Numbered from the stretch's first letter, positions 31,710 through 43,762 are shown. The stretch is DNA of 64,000 bases from Glebionis coronaria (GCA_025667525.1 CM046879.1:362842639-362906638); one strand, 5' to 3'. A program made the numbers and translations. Notes: generated from the sequence alone by a model not told the origin.

Positions 31710-33236
31710 ATCCTCCCCTAAACTTGATATCTACTCTAGTAATCAAGTTTCTGAATAAAATAAAACATACAGAGAGGATTCTTACAAATATACTTATCCC
31801 TGAATTTGAGTAATAATAAATCTCGAAAAGTCAATCACTCAAATCACTTGTATAGTCAGCCTTCACTTGGTCTTAATCATCTTCAGCACATGTAGAGTCT
31901 TTGGACCTTTCTTTATTACTTTTGCCACTCAAATTCGATTGCTCCTCCCCTTTTTAAGACTCCTCTCCAAGATCAATATACAAGGACGGAACCAAGAACA
32001 TCCTCCTTGCATCAGCTTCCAAAACAACAAGTCTATCAGTTCAAAACTGTGATCCTTGACAATTTGTACCATTTCTATATCATGATTTTACAAGCTAATA
32101 TAGATTTTCGTCAATTCCATTAATGTCAAAGGTTTCATACTGTCCTCATCCACATTCGGGAAATGAATCCTCAATGTTGATTCATAGGACATGGGGATGG
32201 ACTTACTGATGATAAGACTGACTTGACCTGCATTAAAGCTAGTGCCAATAGTCTTAGCCATCTCCATAACACTATACACCCTTGTGAAAGTGATCTCTGT
32301 TGCTACTAGATGTCAATCACTAGGAAAAACATCTCAATGATCATTAGGCTTCCAGATATCCAAAAAAATTGAAAAATGTAAGGGTGATGAAACATTTTGG
32401 GACTATAAAGAAGTTTATAAATGACACCAGCTAAGATGTCATAGCATAAAATGGACTTGAGAATGGAAAACTTTAGTTAGAACATAAACAAAGGTAATAA
32501 TCCTAAAGAAATTAACTAGTCTCTAATAAGCAAGAGTGACAAACACTGTTCATGCATACACTCATGCAAAAGCATGATAGACACACATGAACTCTAGAGT
32601 CCTTTGTTCACAAATGCCCCAAAGAGAAAGTTAACTCATATTAAACCTTTGCAACTCCCCAAGTAACCCAAAAATAATAACTACCCCAAGTCACCCATAC
32701 GACCACAGCCAATTCTAGGTCAGAAGTCTTGGCAACATGCATGCAAAATAAACTACGTGCATGCTACAGTGCCTCGAGGTTTAGAAATTCCAACAATTTC
32801 ATAAGGAAAGAGCCTTCGTTATTTCTAACCCCCACTCACCAGTGGACACAATCTAGAAATGTGCAAGAGTGCTCTAAGAGTACCCAAAAACCTAGAGGTT
32901 TACCTCCCCTTAACAGAAGCATACAAATCATTATATGTGAAGAAGCAAAATTTTATCTCAAGATAGGAATGTAAACACTCCAACCATCATAAATAAAAGT
33001 TTGCAATTCTGTATCCATCCAAATATAGCTCCATTTTCCTGCATAGTTAGATAAAAACCACAAAAACACACCAACAGAGGCTACCCTTTCCCACAATAAT
33101 GAGTAGAGATAACATGTCAGTGGATAAAAATAATGACAGTGGAAAGACCAACAATGCATGTTCCTTGAGAATCCACTATCCCAATATCCTTGATCATTAA
33201 CCTGCTTTTGGATAGGCTGCTCAAAAAGAAAACAAA
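31710..33236 (-). pseudogene. Copia C remnant of pol start, spacer and third ORF
   Basis: The PPT TTTAGGGGAGGAT is at 31710-31722. The stretch at 32088-32279 aligns with the linker and coiled-coil part of the third ORF (T-I-G-S/T...P-L-T-L-M-E-L-T); sequence up to about 33140 matches the pol-to-ORF3 spacer of A and B. At 33141-33236 the protease start (G-Y-W-D-S-G) is joined directly to spacer sequence, which marks the deletion that removed pol. Confidence 0.75.
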
Positions 33237-34793
33237 TTAGTTTTCTTTGGAGATCCAAGCCTTGTCAGACTTGGATCTGTCTAGTTGTTCAACTAGATTG
33301 GACTTATTCTTTACCACAAATCCCTGTTCATCCATTTGGGACCTAATCACCCAATTTGTTCCAATGAGTCTAGTAATGACCTTCTCAAGATATTTAAGTC
33401 TATTGCAACTCATTGAAATACCATTAAAATTGGAGTTTTGCTCTTGTTTAGGTTTCCATGTTAAGTGGGATGATGCTTTAGACCCTTGACCCTTATTAAC
33501 CAAGTATTTTTGTTTATATGGTCTAAAATAAGGTCTCATACAAAACTTGGAGCTGTCAGCGTTGCATTTGTTCCTATCAGCGTTGAACTTGTTCCTGTCA
33601 GTGCTGAATTTTTTCTTATCAGCGCTGAATTTGTTCTTATCAGCGCCTAAATTAGGGTTTGCTACAGGAACATACTGTCTGTTTGACCAGGTGTTGGTCT
33701 TTTGAAAGGGCCTTTGTCCATGGGTATTAGCTGCCTTAGAAAAGAAAGGAGCTGGTCTAGTAGCCTGTGGTCTAGTGTGGACAAAAGGTCTATGGTTAAC
33801 ATTGGATGACCTATTGTCAACGAATGACTTGTATCCACTCAAACAATTATAGGCAAAATGTGAGAAGCTCCCACATGAGTAACAAGCCTTTTTGGACACA
33901 AACTTAGGCTTAGACTGATAAAACCCTGTCACATTAACACTTTCTTGGCTTCTGAATGACCTAGGTTTCCTATACATTTCAGCGTATTTAACACTAGGTT
34001 GTTTCTTAATTGTGGAGCCAAGATTAACAGCTTTTCCAGTGATGGGATTTGTCACAGTTATAGGTGTAGATACAACTGGACTCTCAATGGGTGTAGGCAC
34101 AAATGGACTCTCACTAAGTATCCCACCTTTAACAAATAAAGTGGGGTTGGCCTTTTTCCACTCTTCTAGGTCAATAACCTTTTGCTGATATTCCTCAACT
34201 GGGGAAAGAACTCTAGGTGGAGGAATAAATTCCTTTTCTTGGAGTTCTGGAATACCAGTCCAAGAGAGATCCTTTCTATGGACACCATAGAAGTCCCCAG
34301 CAGGTGGTGGAATGGCAACATATTCTTTCAACCCAATCCCAGACATATCCCTAGAATCCCTTTGTTCACTAACACATTTTTCTAGGGTTTGTGAGGCCTT
34401 ATCAAATCTTTGAATTTTAAGGTCTACATTATCCTTATTCTTGATAGCCTCATCTAACTTAGCCTGTAACTCAGTATTGACTCTATTCATGATGTTTCTA
34501 ATATCCATACTAGAGTTTAAATCATGTTTTAAGATATTAATTTTATCTTTTAGGTCAAACTCCATTTTCTTGTACTCAGAAACTGTCTTTTCAGTTTGAG
34601 TGAGAGCAATTTGATAGTTAGACAACTTGCATCTCTCAGTACTCACATCTCCTAACAATCTTAAAACCTCTTTGTTAAGTCTTTCAGTATTTAACCTACA
34701 AGAAGAGTTATCACATACCTCACTATCAGAACATGAAGATGAATTGGAACTTGTGGAATTTGAAATAGACGTGGCCTTAACTGAAAACATCAT
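33237..34793 (-). CDS. gag: Copia C truncated gag (about 518 residues)
   Basis: The frame starts at an ATG at 34793, shortly after the deletion junction, and ends at the usual gag stop at 33237. It keeps the coiled-coil region and the second zinc knuckle (C-Y-S-C-G-S-F-S-H-F-A-Y-N-C). A run of five heptapeptide units of A/T-D-K/R type follows at about 33545-33655. The N-terminal capsid domain and first knuckle are missing, so it should not assemble particles by itself. The frame is open throughout, which is notable for a deletion derivative and fits its recent origin. Confidence 0.8.
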   Translation of the reverse strand: MMFSVKATSISNSTSSNSSSCSDSEVCDNSSCRLNTERLNKEVLRLLGDVSTERCKLSNYQIALTQTEKTVSEYKKMEFDLKDKINILKHDLNSSMDIRNIMNRVNTELQAKLDEAIKNKDNVDLKIQRFDKASQTLEKCVSEQRDSRDMSGIGLKEYVAIPPPAGDFYGVHRKDLSWTGIPELQEKEFIPPPRVLSPVEEYQQKVIDLEEWKKANPTLFVKGGILSESPFVPTPIESPVVSTPITVTNPITGKAVNLGSTIKKQPSVKYAEMYRKPRSFRSQESVNVTGFYQSKPKFVSKKACYSCGSFSHFAYNCLSGYKSFVDNRSSNVNHRPFVHTRPQATRPAPFFSKAANTHGQRPFQKTNTWSNRQYVPVANPNLGADKNKFSADKKKFSTDRNKFNADRNKCNADSSKFCMRPYFRPYKQKYLVNKGQGSKASSHLTWKPKQEQNSNFNGISMSCNRLKYLEKVITRLIGTNWVIRSQMDEQGFVVKNKSNLVEQLDRSKSDKAWISKEN

Positions 34794-34875
34794 CAGATTC
34801 TTCTTCACCTTCTTCCTTAGCCTGGTTCACCTCACGATATTGGATTTCGTTCTTCAAATCAAAGTTTCTCAACAA

Positions 34876-34887
34876 GCTCTGATACCA
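34876..34887 (-). other. Primer binding site of copia C
   Basis: TGGTATCAGAGC on the minus strand, two bases inside the 5' LTR, identical to copia A. Confidence 0.95.
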
Positions 34888-34889
34888 CT

Positions 34890-35468
34890 TGTTGATCCCA
34901 AACTTAGATCGATTTAGCTTGTGTAAACGAGATTAGATCAAGTTATACACGTAGAGAAACTTTGTGTATTCGACAATCTAAGTATTATGCGAAAACTAAT
35001 ACTCAGAACGAAGAACAAACATAATATATGAATACCAAACTTTCACTTTAATAATAACAATGAAAGATTACAATGAAAGTGTTATGAGATATGTGGAATA
35101 GGTGTATGTAAGATGTGTCTTATGTATAACCCTAAGGCCTCCTTTTATAGGTTTAAGGAGCCTTGTACAAAAAGCTAAGATCAACTATTTTAGGAAGAGA
35201 CATAAGATAAACATACTCAAATAACTTATTGACTAAATCTTTTAAACATTTAAGAATATATTCTGAATTATTATCTTCATATTTTGTCCACCAGCTTGAA
35301 GAATTCATCATTGGCAGATCTAGTCCTTGTCTTTGTGTTAAGATTCTTCTTGTCAGCGTCTTGATAATTCTTATCAACGTCTCATCTGTCAACTCCTCGT
35401 TTACTCTTGTCAGCGTCCAATTTCCTCTTGTCAGCGTTCCAGTGACTTAGCTAATTTTATTCCCAACA
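34890..35468 (-). repeat. Copia C 5' LTR
   Basis: 579 bp, with TATA-like CTATAAAAGG at 35141-35150 on the minus strand and the 21-bp-type motif cluster upstream of it in U3 (about 35350-35445). Confidence 0.95.
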
Positions 35469-35473
35469 TTGGG

Positions 35474-37482
35474 CTCTCACTAAGCATGCCACCTTTAACA
35501 AACAAAGTAGGATTGGCTTTCTTCCATTGGTCCAAATCAGTCAATTTCTGCTTATATTCCTCTACTGGAGTAAGAACTCTTAGTGGAGCAATAAATTCCT
35601 TTTCTTGGAGTTCTGATATACCAGTCCAAGACAAGTCCTTTCTAAGGACACCATAGAAGTTCCCAGCAGGTGGTGGAACATCAACATACTCTTTCATCCC
35701 AATCCCAGTCATATCCCTAGAGTCTCTTTGTTCACTAACATATTTTTCTAGGGTTTGAGAAGCTTTATCAAATCTTTGGATTTTAAGCCCTACTGCCTCT
35801 TTGTTTTTAATGGCCTCATCCAACTCAACTTGTATGACACCTGTGGATCTCTCCAAAGTATCCCTGAGGTCAACACTAACTTTAAGGTCATGTGACAAAA
35901 TGTTAATTTGATCTTTTAGGTCAAGCTCCATTTTCTTATATTAAGCCACAGTATTTTCAGTTTGAGGAAGTGCAAGTTAATAATTAGATAACTTGCATCT
36001 TTCATCAAAAACATATGATTTTAACTTTAAAATTTCTTTGTTAAGTTTTTCAGTGTTTAGACGACAACCTTTACTATGAAATGCATCATCATATACCTCA
36101 TTCTCTGATGAAGATGAAGAATGTGCCATGAGAGCATAGTGAACATGCTCCTCTTCCTCCTTTTCTGCAATCAAGGCTTTGTTCTCTTCCACATCTTTGG
36201 CCATAAAGATCCAATCCCAGCCAACATAATCAATTTCTTGCATGGCAACCATAGCCTTTGTGTCTTCAACCTTGATGATTTGGCGTGAAGGTTTTCCAGC
36301 ATCAGATCTTCTTACAGATCCGCATTCTCTCATAAAATGACCCATTCTATGGCAATTGTAACACTCAACCTTGGATTTATCAAACCCAACAGTGTCTTTA
36401 GCATTAAATGTCATCTTCTTCTTGAATCTCCTATTCCATCTATTGGCCCTTATGCTTGCAAGTGCCATATTTCACTTTATGTCCATCTCCTCCAAATGCT
36501 CATCACTGATTTGCTCAAGGTCCTCATATGTAATCACTAAACCATTAGGCAATGAAGCAATGTATGCACACACTGTATCTAGATCAATACTAGCAGGCCT
36601 AATCCTTGGTGAGTCAACATTGTATGTATCAGCGTCTGAGTGTGGGGCGCTAACAAAGCTTGATCCAACGTTGACACAGGGTGATCCAGTAACGGGGTGC
36701 ACGTATGACTCCGTATGATCAAATTGACCTTCACTATGTGAGTAGAAGGCCATGTTTCCATTGGTAGATTTGTTTCCTTGATCCAAGAGGATTTCATTCT
36801 CTACAATCTTCAATTTATTGTAGACGTCATCAAAAGTGGAACTTTTGTGAGCATTGGTAGCAATAATAGACCTTGCTTCAATCTTCCATGCATCACCAAG
36901 ACTTTTAAGGAAGGTGGTAATGATATCAGCATCATCATATATTGTTCCCATAAAGGACAATTTGCTTGTGATGTCAAGAAGTCTGCTTCTCACCCCACTT
37001 AGCTTTTCACTGAGAAGGGCTTTGAACACAGCATACTCATGCAAGAGTTGCTTCTTCTTCTCTGAGGCAGTATAATCATTACCACCATAATTGACTTGAA
37101 GGGCTTCCCAAAGCTCTTTAGCGGACTCAAAACCTCTATACTTGTGTTGATTCTCTGGTCCCAAAGAAAGTTTGAGAATGCTTACTGTCTTCATATCATT
37201 CCTTCTCTTTGCAATGTCTTCAGTTGCAACAGCTCTTCCATCTGAAGGTCTTTCTTTTTGATCCTATTCAGCTGAGCCCTGAATTGATCTTGCATCAATA
37301 GTAGCAGCAATCCTAGCAACCTTATAAAATGTGTTTCAATATTTAAGAATTTCCCATAGAGTGTGATCATGGATTTGAAGATACTGCTCAAAATTGAACT
37401 TCCATAGCTCAAAGTTGTCAGGGTCTAGCATGGGGATTTTGAGATTGTGACTAGAGGAGGAGGTCATCTCTGGTGTAGACAT
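35474..37482 (-). pseudogene. gag: Copia B gag, N-terminal part (several stops)
   Basis: The ATG at 37482 aligns with copia A's gag start. The capsid domain, first CCHC knuckle (C-Y-N-C-H-R-M-G-H) and coiled coil are present. In-frame stops include a TGA near 37337, a Trp-to-TGA at 36469-36471 just before N-M-A-L-A-S, and two more near 35975 and 35939. Copia C then interrupts the frame at 35473. The gene is dead. Confidence 0.9.
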
Positions 37483-37577
37483 TATGTCTGGTTTTTTGGG
37501 TTTCTTGAAAAATTAGGGTTTTTGGTGATTTAGGATTTTTAGGGTTTTGTGTTCTTTAGATCAAAGTTCCTCAACAA

Positions 37578-37589
37578 GCTCTAATACCA
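37578..37589 (-). other. Primer binding site of copia B (one mismatch)
   Basis: The minus strand reads TGGTATTAGAGC where A and C have TGGTATCAGAGC. The single C-to-T change is probably later decay. Confidence 0.9.
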
Positions 37590-37591
37590 CT

Positions 37592-38084
37592 TGTTGATCC
37601 CAAACTTAGATCGATTTAGCTTTGTGAAAACGAGAATGAATCAAGTTAAACACTTAGAGAAACTTTGTTGTATATGAAACAATCTAAGTATTATGCGGAA
37701 TTAATATTTAGAACAAGAACACACAAACAAAATCAACCAAACTTTCACTTTGATTGATAATCGAACTTGCGTACAATGAAAGTGTGAAACATATATTGAA
37801 CTAAAACCTAAAGGCCTCCTTTTATAGATTAAGGAACCTTGTACACGAGTCTACATATCATCTATTTTAGGTAAAGATAAACATAAGAAATACATTGTCG
37901 AACATATCCTTACTAGAAACATAAAATGTGTAGACTAAGTATCCTATCAGCGCTTGACTTCTTCTCATTAACGCTTGACTTTTTCTTGTCAACGCTTGTT
38001 CTGACAACGCTTGATTTCTTCCTATCAACATCCAATTTCCTCTTGTCAATGTCTAAGTGTCTTGGCTTCATTTTATTCCCAACA
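37592..38084 (-). repeat. Copia B 5' LTR
   Basis: 493 bp with TATA-like CTATAAAAGG at 37818-37827 on the minus strand and a motif cluster in U3 at about 37945-38055, where some units have decayed (ATCAACA, GTCAATG). Confidence 0.93.
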
Positions 38085-38089
38085 AGATA

Positions 38090-39243
38090 CTCTAAAATTC
38101 ATCAAAGAAAAAGTTACAAAATACTGGAACAAGATTGCATATACAACCCATATGCCTCTTTTATACTAACAAATGAACTATCTAGAAAGCCTTAAAATTT
38201 AAAACCATAATTGATGATGAATTCCAAAAGTACCCTTGGACTGGTCTTGAATTTAGTTAAAGAGGGTATTCATGTGATCTTGGCAGTGGCATGTGATGTG
38301 CTAGCTGTTAAGAGTCAATCCCATTCGTCCAAGTTCGTGTAGGGGAGAAGGAACTCACAAGAACCCTTAGATCACTGTCACGTTTTGTCTGGAGGTGCAG
38401 GGGAGGTACAAGGGGGACCCACCAGTCACGGGAAGTGTTTTTTTGGGGTTAGAAACGGATTAGGGGATGGTGAATTAACATTCTTAAGGTACAGAGCTAT
38501 TTTCCATTTGGTTAGATTAGGTTCGATGTTTAGGGTTTATGAGATGGAGGGGGTGATTAACAGTTAAGTTTGATCATGTTTGGGGGTTGGAAAAGTGTTT
38601 CCCTCCACTAATAATAGTTTAACAAACGGTTTAAAAATGTTTATAAAAATATTAGACGGGGTGACGTGGCTGGTGTGAGGTGGAGTGGTGGATGAGGTGG
38701 CATGATGGGATTGGGTGGTGTGAGTTTGGTTGTCTGGCAGATTTAGTCCCCCATCTCCCAAAAATGTTCCATATCAAATTTCTAACAGCAATTCTCCCTT
38801 TTCCTTTGTAAACATCTTTGGTGTTGTTGTCATTTTTGGCTTATGATATCACCAAACTTTGATCAAGGACCATAATATGCAATTTAGCATTCTTCAAGGG
38901 CAATTAGGGTATAATCTTGAAACTTAAGGACCAAACTTACAATATTTGAGATTTGCAAGGGTTAAAAGTGACAAGTCTTCCAAAGTTGAGGGACCAATAT
39001 TGACAAATCTTTAAACTTCAAGGACTTCTTTGGAAATTCATGATTCGGGTCCAGTTCTTTGTGCGGCTTCCTTTCCCGTGTTTATTTTTTCTTGATTCCT
39101 TTGATCTTTTGTTGAATTCACGATATCCGTACCTAAAATACACAATGAACAAACACAAGCATATTTTGAGGTATTTTATGATATTTTTAAGCGTTTTAAG
39201 CCCGATTTGGACGATGAGAGTATGTATAAATGCAGTCTCATCA
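38090..39243 (-). repeat. G 3' LTR, proximal segment (U3)
   Basis: The minus strand starts TGATGAGACTGC at 39243, next to a clear PPT, and this start is shared with solo LTR S. A TATA-like TATAAAAGAG lies at 38157-38166 on the minus strand, about 75 bp before the copia B insertion, so B landed near the probable transcription start. Degenerate repeats with AAGG/GGGACCAA and TTGACAA words occur at about 38850-39020, like those in S. The ORFs at 38385-38761 have no supporting features. Confidence 0.87.
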
Positions 39244-39254
39244 CTCCCCCATAC
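39244..39254 (-). other. Polypurine tract of element G
   Basis: GTATGGGGGAG on the minus strand, directly before the LTR start TGATGAGACTGC. This fixes the position and direction of G's 3' LTR. Confidence 0.9.
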
Positions 39255-41142
39255 AAAACCATTGCCATGTCCCCACTCAATGCTAGACTTAAGTATCGTT
39301 GCACTTCCAAAATTAATTTTTATATGACACTGATTGAAAACGTAAATTTAAATAAAATACTACATGCGTTTTACACATAATGTATTGTTTTCATCGCAAA
39401 ATGGGACGTTTAGGATCATAGATTAAGAACATGTGAATGCTTCGTTAGAAATAATTTCGTCGTCCTCGATTTTCACCCAATTCCATGCTAAGCGTGAAAC
39501 AAGATCATTGTCATTATAAGTTACTAATGCTAACACTACTCATGTGCTCTAATCACGTACTTAGACTCCCTTATTCCTAAGGTGTATCTCTTGTATTTTA
39601 TTTTTGTCTTAATGATCACGAGGATACATCATTGACTTATGCGTGAATAGAGATTATTTCCAAAAATAGAGTCTTAACGGTGTAACCAAAATCATCGAAT
39701 TAATAATTCATCCTAATAAACAACGATGTCAAAAAATTAACTCAACAAAAAGGATCGATAGACACGGTTTTATAACGGTTTTGAACATGAGACTTATTAC
39801 CATGAATTTTATAACCCACCTAATCATCGGTGGCTTTAACTATCATGGTTTACCTCCATCTTTTATTCAACTCCTCCATGGAGCTTTTATTATGACTTCG
39901 TTCTTGCCCTTGTCTTTTATTTAACCTCGCCATGAGGTGTTTATTATGACTTGACGTATATCCTCACGCTAAAGCGAATTTTGGATCTTTACGGCTTCAA
40001 GATTTAAGACATTCACTTTCAATTTTCGCATAAATTTTCCGGCCTTGTGAGCTTCGTATTTTTGCTTGATTTAGGTGAAGAGGAACTTAAATTATTATTG
40101 GGGGACGCCTTTGATTATTCGAGTTGCCAATACTTCAAAACTGTGACGCTAGCGATACCTTAATGTTTTTCCAGTTTAATTACATGGAAGCTACTAAAAT
40201 AAATTAGAAACCAACAATAGAGACTAAACAGCTAAATAAATATTTATTAATAATTTATTATAAAAGCGTAGGGAGAATAAGCAAATAATTAGGACACATG
40301 AGTTTTTGAAAGAATACGAGTACTCTACATTTAGCATAGTAACTTATAATTAATGTTATCATTTCTAGTCCTCAATTTAATGAGACTTAGCCGAAAAAGT
40401 TAAGGAATCAAAGCTAAGTGCTCAACACGCACGGTCGAGTCAAAAATTACTCTTATCCTCACCATCGGAAAACCTGCATTCGTGTTTTAAACATTTATGA
40501 AAAACTAGGAAAAAATTTAAAATTTGGCTATTTCTAGCCTTATTTTGCATAAAACGATAACAAAAAGATGAAAATTAGATTGCGTGATGACGTAAGCAAG
40601 GTAAAGCATCTATTCACCCCCCATACTAAAACTAAACATTGTCCTGAATGTTTCGAGTCTAAGGGTGAAGCACCCCCATACTAGAGACGAAAGTCGAATG
40701 CTTATTCTCGAGCATGGAATGGGTAAAACGAATAATCTATAAGCCGTTTATAAATTATGCTAATAAGATAAACGTTAGAACATAAAAGGATATATCGCCG
40801 GATATCGGAATCTTCAAGGGCAACGATCGATGCTCGAGTGATACGTAAAACGAACACGAGAGGCTTCAATGATGACGATGAACCTAATGAATCATAATCA
40901 CAAACAACCACGGAACAAAGGTTGGAAGAGCACAAGTCCCCTTGTTATATTAATATAAGAAAGTAATAATATGTACAAGGATAAGCATGAGAATCCTCCA
41001 CGAGGCACCTTGTTTTTGATAACCGAGTCAAAAGCTCGACTCGAATCCCCATAAATGTGATCATTTAGGGATTATCATGGTATGGTCATTTTTGGTGGGG
41101 CTTACATGATAAACGATGCCCAAAAGCAACCGGTATTATGGA
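39255..41142 (-). other. G 3' non-coding region
   Basis: About 1.9 kb without a credible gene. Two blocks match the 3' non-coding region of element D: one at about 39500-39650 (to 43970-44120 in D), and one at about 40610-40690 (to 45380-45450 in D) containing AACATTGTCCTGAATGTT. The ORF at 40702-40935 lacks any domain. Confidence 0.65.
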
Positions 41143-41877
41143 CTAAGTCATTTGATGATGCAAAATACTGGGATCGAATATGGCGTCCTTGTTTTCATGG
41201 GGTAAACGAAACAACGCCACTTCAACATGTGCTAGAACCCCAAAGGGGTAGATGAAAAGAGGTGAGAAATAGAAGGGTGGGGCAACATAATGAGCTACTC
41301 GAGGTAGACTCCCACCAAGCAAATAGAAAGATTTTCTATTTATTGCATCAGTGAAAGACTGAGATTTCCCTTTACAAGCAATTTCTTTGGATCGAATATC
41401 TCGTCCTCGGTGGAGAAATGTGAGGAACATAAGGGACTTCCCCCACAATAGATCCACACGACGCATCGTCAAAAGGAGTAGACGAGCTCGTAGCACTCAT
41501 TAAACGTGGTGATGACAGAGTTAGATTTGTAGAAAAATCATTTAAATCAATTTTAAAATCTTTTCCTTCTTCATCGTTTAAAAACACTTTATGAAAACCC
41601 GATTTTATGATGTCAAAAATATTTGGCGTTTCTAAGACGATGTTAGGCACACTAAAAATTCTCACATTTATGTCGCGGTTAGGGGGTGGTGGATTGTATA
41701 AGTTCTCAAAACGTTGATCAACAAATAACACCGCCCCCTCGGGTCAACGTATTCGTCATCTTCATGAAAGTTAATCTCTTCGATTTCATCATCATAGATA
41801 GTCTCGTTAAACCAAGGTTTGTTGTTCCCCTCATTGAGGATTTTAGAAACTCTCTCGAAGAGATCACGATCAAGTAC
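41143..41877 (-). pseudogene. G gag-protease polyprotein, C-terminal tail
   Basis: Two overlapping minus frames (41372-41731 and 41143-41496) carry the end of G's coding region. It begins acidic, becomes aromatic and hydrophobic (Y-V-A-P-P-F-Y-F-S-P-L-F-I-Y-P-F-G-V-L) and ends with L-P-H-E-N-K-D-A-I-F-D-P. Element D's polyprotein ends the same way: hydrophobic segment, E-N, F-D-P. RT is expected between protease and this point in an autonomous gypsy element and is absent. Element D interrupts the upstream part at 41882. Confidence 0.6.
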
Positions 41878-41882
41878 AAAAC

Positions 41883-43752
41883 TAATAACTGGCTTTTGGC
41901 CAGGTAAAAAGATTCGTTTAAGTATGTCTCTTCGAATTGATCTAGGTTCTATGTGTGACTCAATCGTTCTTTGGTGGAAACAAAATTTGTGTCGTTGTAG
42001 TATATTAAAAATGCAAAGACTTAAAAATAAATGGCGAGAAATTAATGTATAGATTTTACTCAGTTGAAAAAGTTGTTTAAAAAAGTGCAAAACATAAAAG
42101 TAAATTGACCTTAAAATAAATGGGCGTTAAACTAAATCTAAGTCTAATTAAAAGAAAGGGTGCAATATTAAAAACTTTGAAAAGTAAAATAATTAAATGA
42201 CTTAAAATTAAAGCGTGACGAGAATTAAAATTTGACAAAGTATCAAAACGTAAACTTAAAAATTAAACAAGACAAAATATGAAAACAACCCTACCATCGG
42301 AATACATTCTGATCGGAATGCACTTACCACCTGATCGGAATGTTGTCGGAAACACCAGATCGGAATGCTGTCACCTTTTCAGATCGGAATAACCAAACAA
42401 AACCTCTGATCGGAATATGTATCGGAATCCACTAATCGGAATGCAACACTTGGTATGATCAGAATGTAGATTGGAATAACCAATCGGAATACTGTCACTA
42501 GACTGATCGGAATAACCAACTTACCTTTCATCGGAATGTTACAAGCCTCCCAATCGGAATGTTGAATAGACTCCTGATCGGAATAACTGTCACTTACCCT
42601 GATCGGAATGTTACAAGCCTCCCAATCGGAATGTTGAATAGACTCCTGATCGGAATAACTGTCACTTACCCTGATCAGAATGTGCTAGACTCCCCTGATC
42701 GGAATAACACAAACCCTATTCCGACCAAGCAAATGGTACTGGTCGGAATGAGAAACCCTTTTCCGATCAATATGATCGGAATATAGTAAAGATGACACAA
42801 AATAAGCTAAACTAATAAGCTATAAGCCAAATAAGCACACACCTAAAATCCTAAGCAAACACGTATAAGAAAAAGCTAAGAAGCTGAAATTTAAAGACTT
42901 TTGAAACACGAAATGAAAAAGGTTTACGAAAAACAAACTTTTATATAAAAATAACTTTTATAAAAACTTAAGAAACTTTAAGATGAAAACAAATAAGCTA
43001 TAAAATCAATAATCCAAAACAATCAAAAGCATAAAAACATAACCTTTAATCAAATAAGCAAGATAACAAACACATAAACATAAAGATCAAGCAAAGAAAG
43101 AAAGGTAGAATGAGAGATAAAAACAAGAAAATTAAAGAACACTTACTTGGAAATTAAAGGTATTAAAAGTGCAAGACAATGTATTTAAATTGACATGAAA
43201 AGTAAATGTGCAAGTAATTAAAAGGTGGAAGAACTAGTGTCACTCTAGCCAACCAAATGAAAATGAGTTATCTAATGACTATATATAGGGGAGGATTAGG
43301 GAATGCTTAGGAAGCTTCCTCCCCTCCTTCATTTCTTCTTAATTGCACCATTAATTCCTTCCCTTCTTAATCTTTTGTTAATCTTGGACTTTAATGACTT
43401 TTGGCTCGGGATTTCTTTAAACTCGTCTTTTAATTCTTCAATAAATAAGACTTGAGTTCTTCGGCTTTTAGTAAACTTCCGTCTTTTGACTTTTTCTTCG
43501 ATAAATCTTTAGAATTGGTCTTGGACTTCCGTTCTTTCTGCACTCTTGACTTCTTGACTTCGTCTTTCATCTTTTTCTTCAATAAAAGCCCGTAAATGCC
43601 CGTGTTTTCTCCCCTTTTCACAATTTCGTCCTAAATCACAACAAAAACACAAACCACGCATAATTCCGACATAAAAGACATAAAATACACGTTTTGGCCC
43701 GGTTATTATTGTAATTAAGTGGTAAAAAGGATGGGTGTTTACACACCTATCA
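41883..43752 (-). repeat. Gypsy D 3' LTR
   Basis: The repeat runs TAATAACTGG to ACCTATCA on the plus strand. An intact TATA box lies at 43280-43289 on the minus strand (CCTATATATA). Downstream, in the transcribed part, is a field of GATCGGAAT units at 42296-42785. Small ORFs such as 42559-42786 and 43430-43621 recur in the other LTR only as copies. Confidence 0.93.
42296..42785. repeat. GATCGGAAT repeat field in D 3' LTR
   Basis: The 9-base word GATCGGAAT or a one-base variant recurs many times at irregular 12-35-bp spacing. A unit of roughly 75 bp (GTTACAAGCCTCC...CACTTACC) is duplicated in tandem at about 42538-42670. The other LTR has the same field at 49627-50118. Confidence 0.88.
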
Positions 43753-43762
43753 AATCCCCTAC
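43753..43762 (-). other. Polypurine tract of gypsy D
   Basis: GTAGGGGATT on the minus strand, immediately before the LTR start TGATAGGTGT. Confidence 0.87.

Larger units (their letters stand above)
31131..35468 (-). mobile_element. Copia C: 4,338-bp internally deleted, recently inserted derivative
   Basis: Both LTRs are 579 bp and differ at six positions. TTGGG at 31126-31130 and 35469-35473 is the target duplication. PBS and PPT are intact. The interior keeps only the C-terminal part of gag, a few codons of the protease start, the spacer and scraps of the third ORF; integrase, RT and RNase H are gone. A recent insertion by a copy lacking all enzymes implies mobilisation by a related full-length element. 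Confidence 0.94.
17739..38084 (-). mobile_element. Copia B: older SIRE-like element carrying two insertions
   Basis: Both LTRs are 493 bp and differ at about 24 positions. AGATA at 17734-17738 and 38085-38089 is the target duplication. After removing C (31131-35468) and solo LTR S (21110-25331) the element is about 11.8 kb and collinear with A: gag, pol, spacer, third ORF. All three genes carry stops or frameshifts. Its higher LTR divergence and its nested passengers make it older than A and C. Confidence 0.94.

Noticed and set aside
42296..42785. CRISPR-like appearance of the GATCGGAAT field
   Set aside because: The repeat is only nine bases, spacing is irregular, copies vary, and the locus is an LTR in a plant nuclear genome with no cas gene.
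42559..42786. 75-codon plus-strand ORF with an internal repeat, also at 49892-50119
   Set aside because: It is the GATCGGAAT field read as codons; its presence in both LTRs only reflects LTR duplication.
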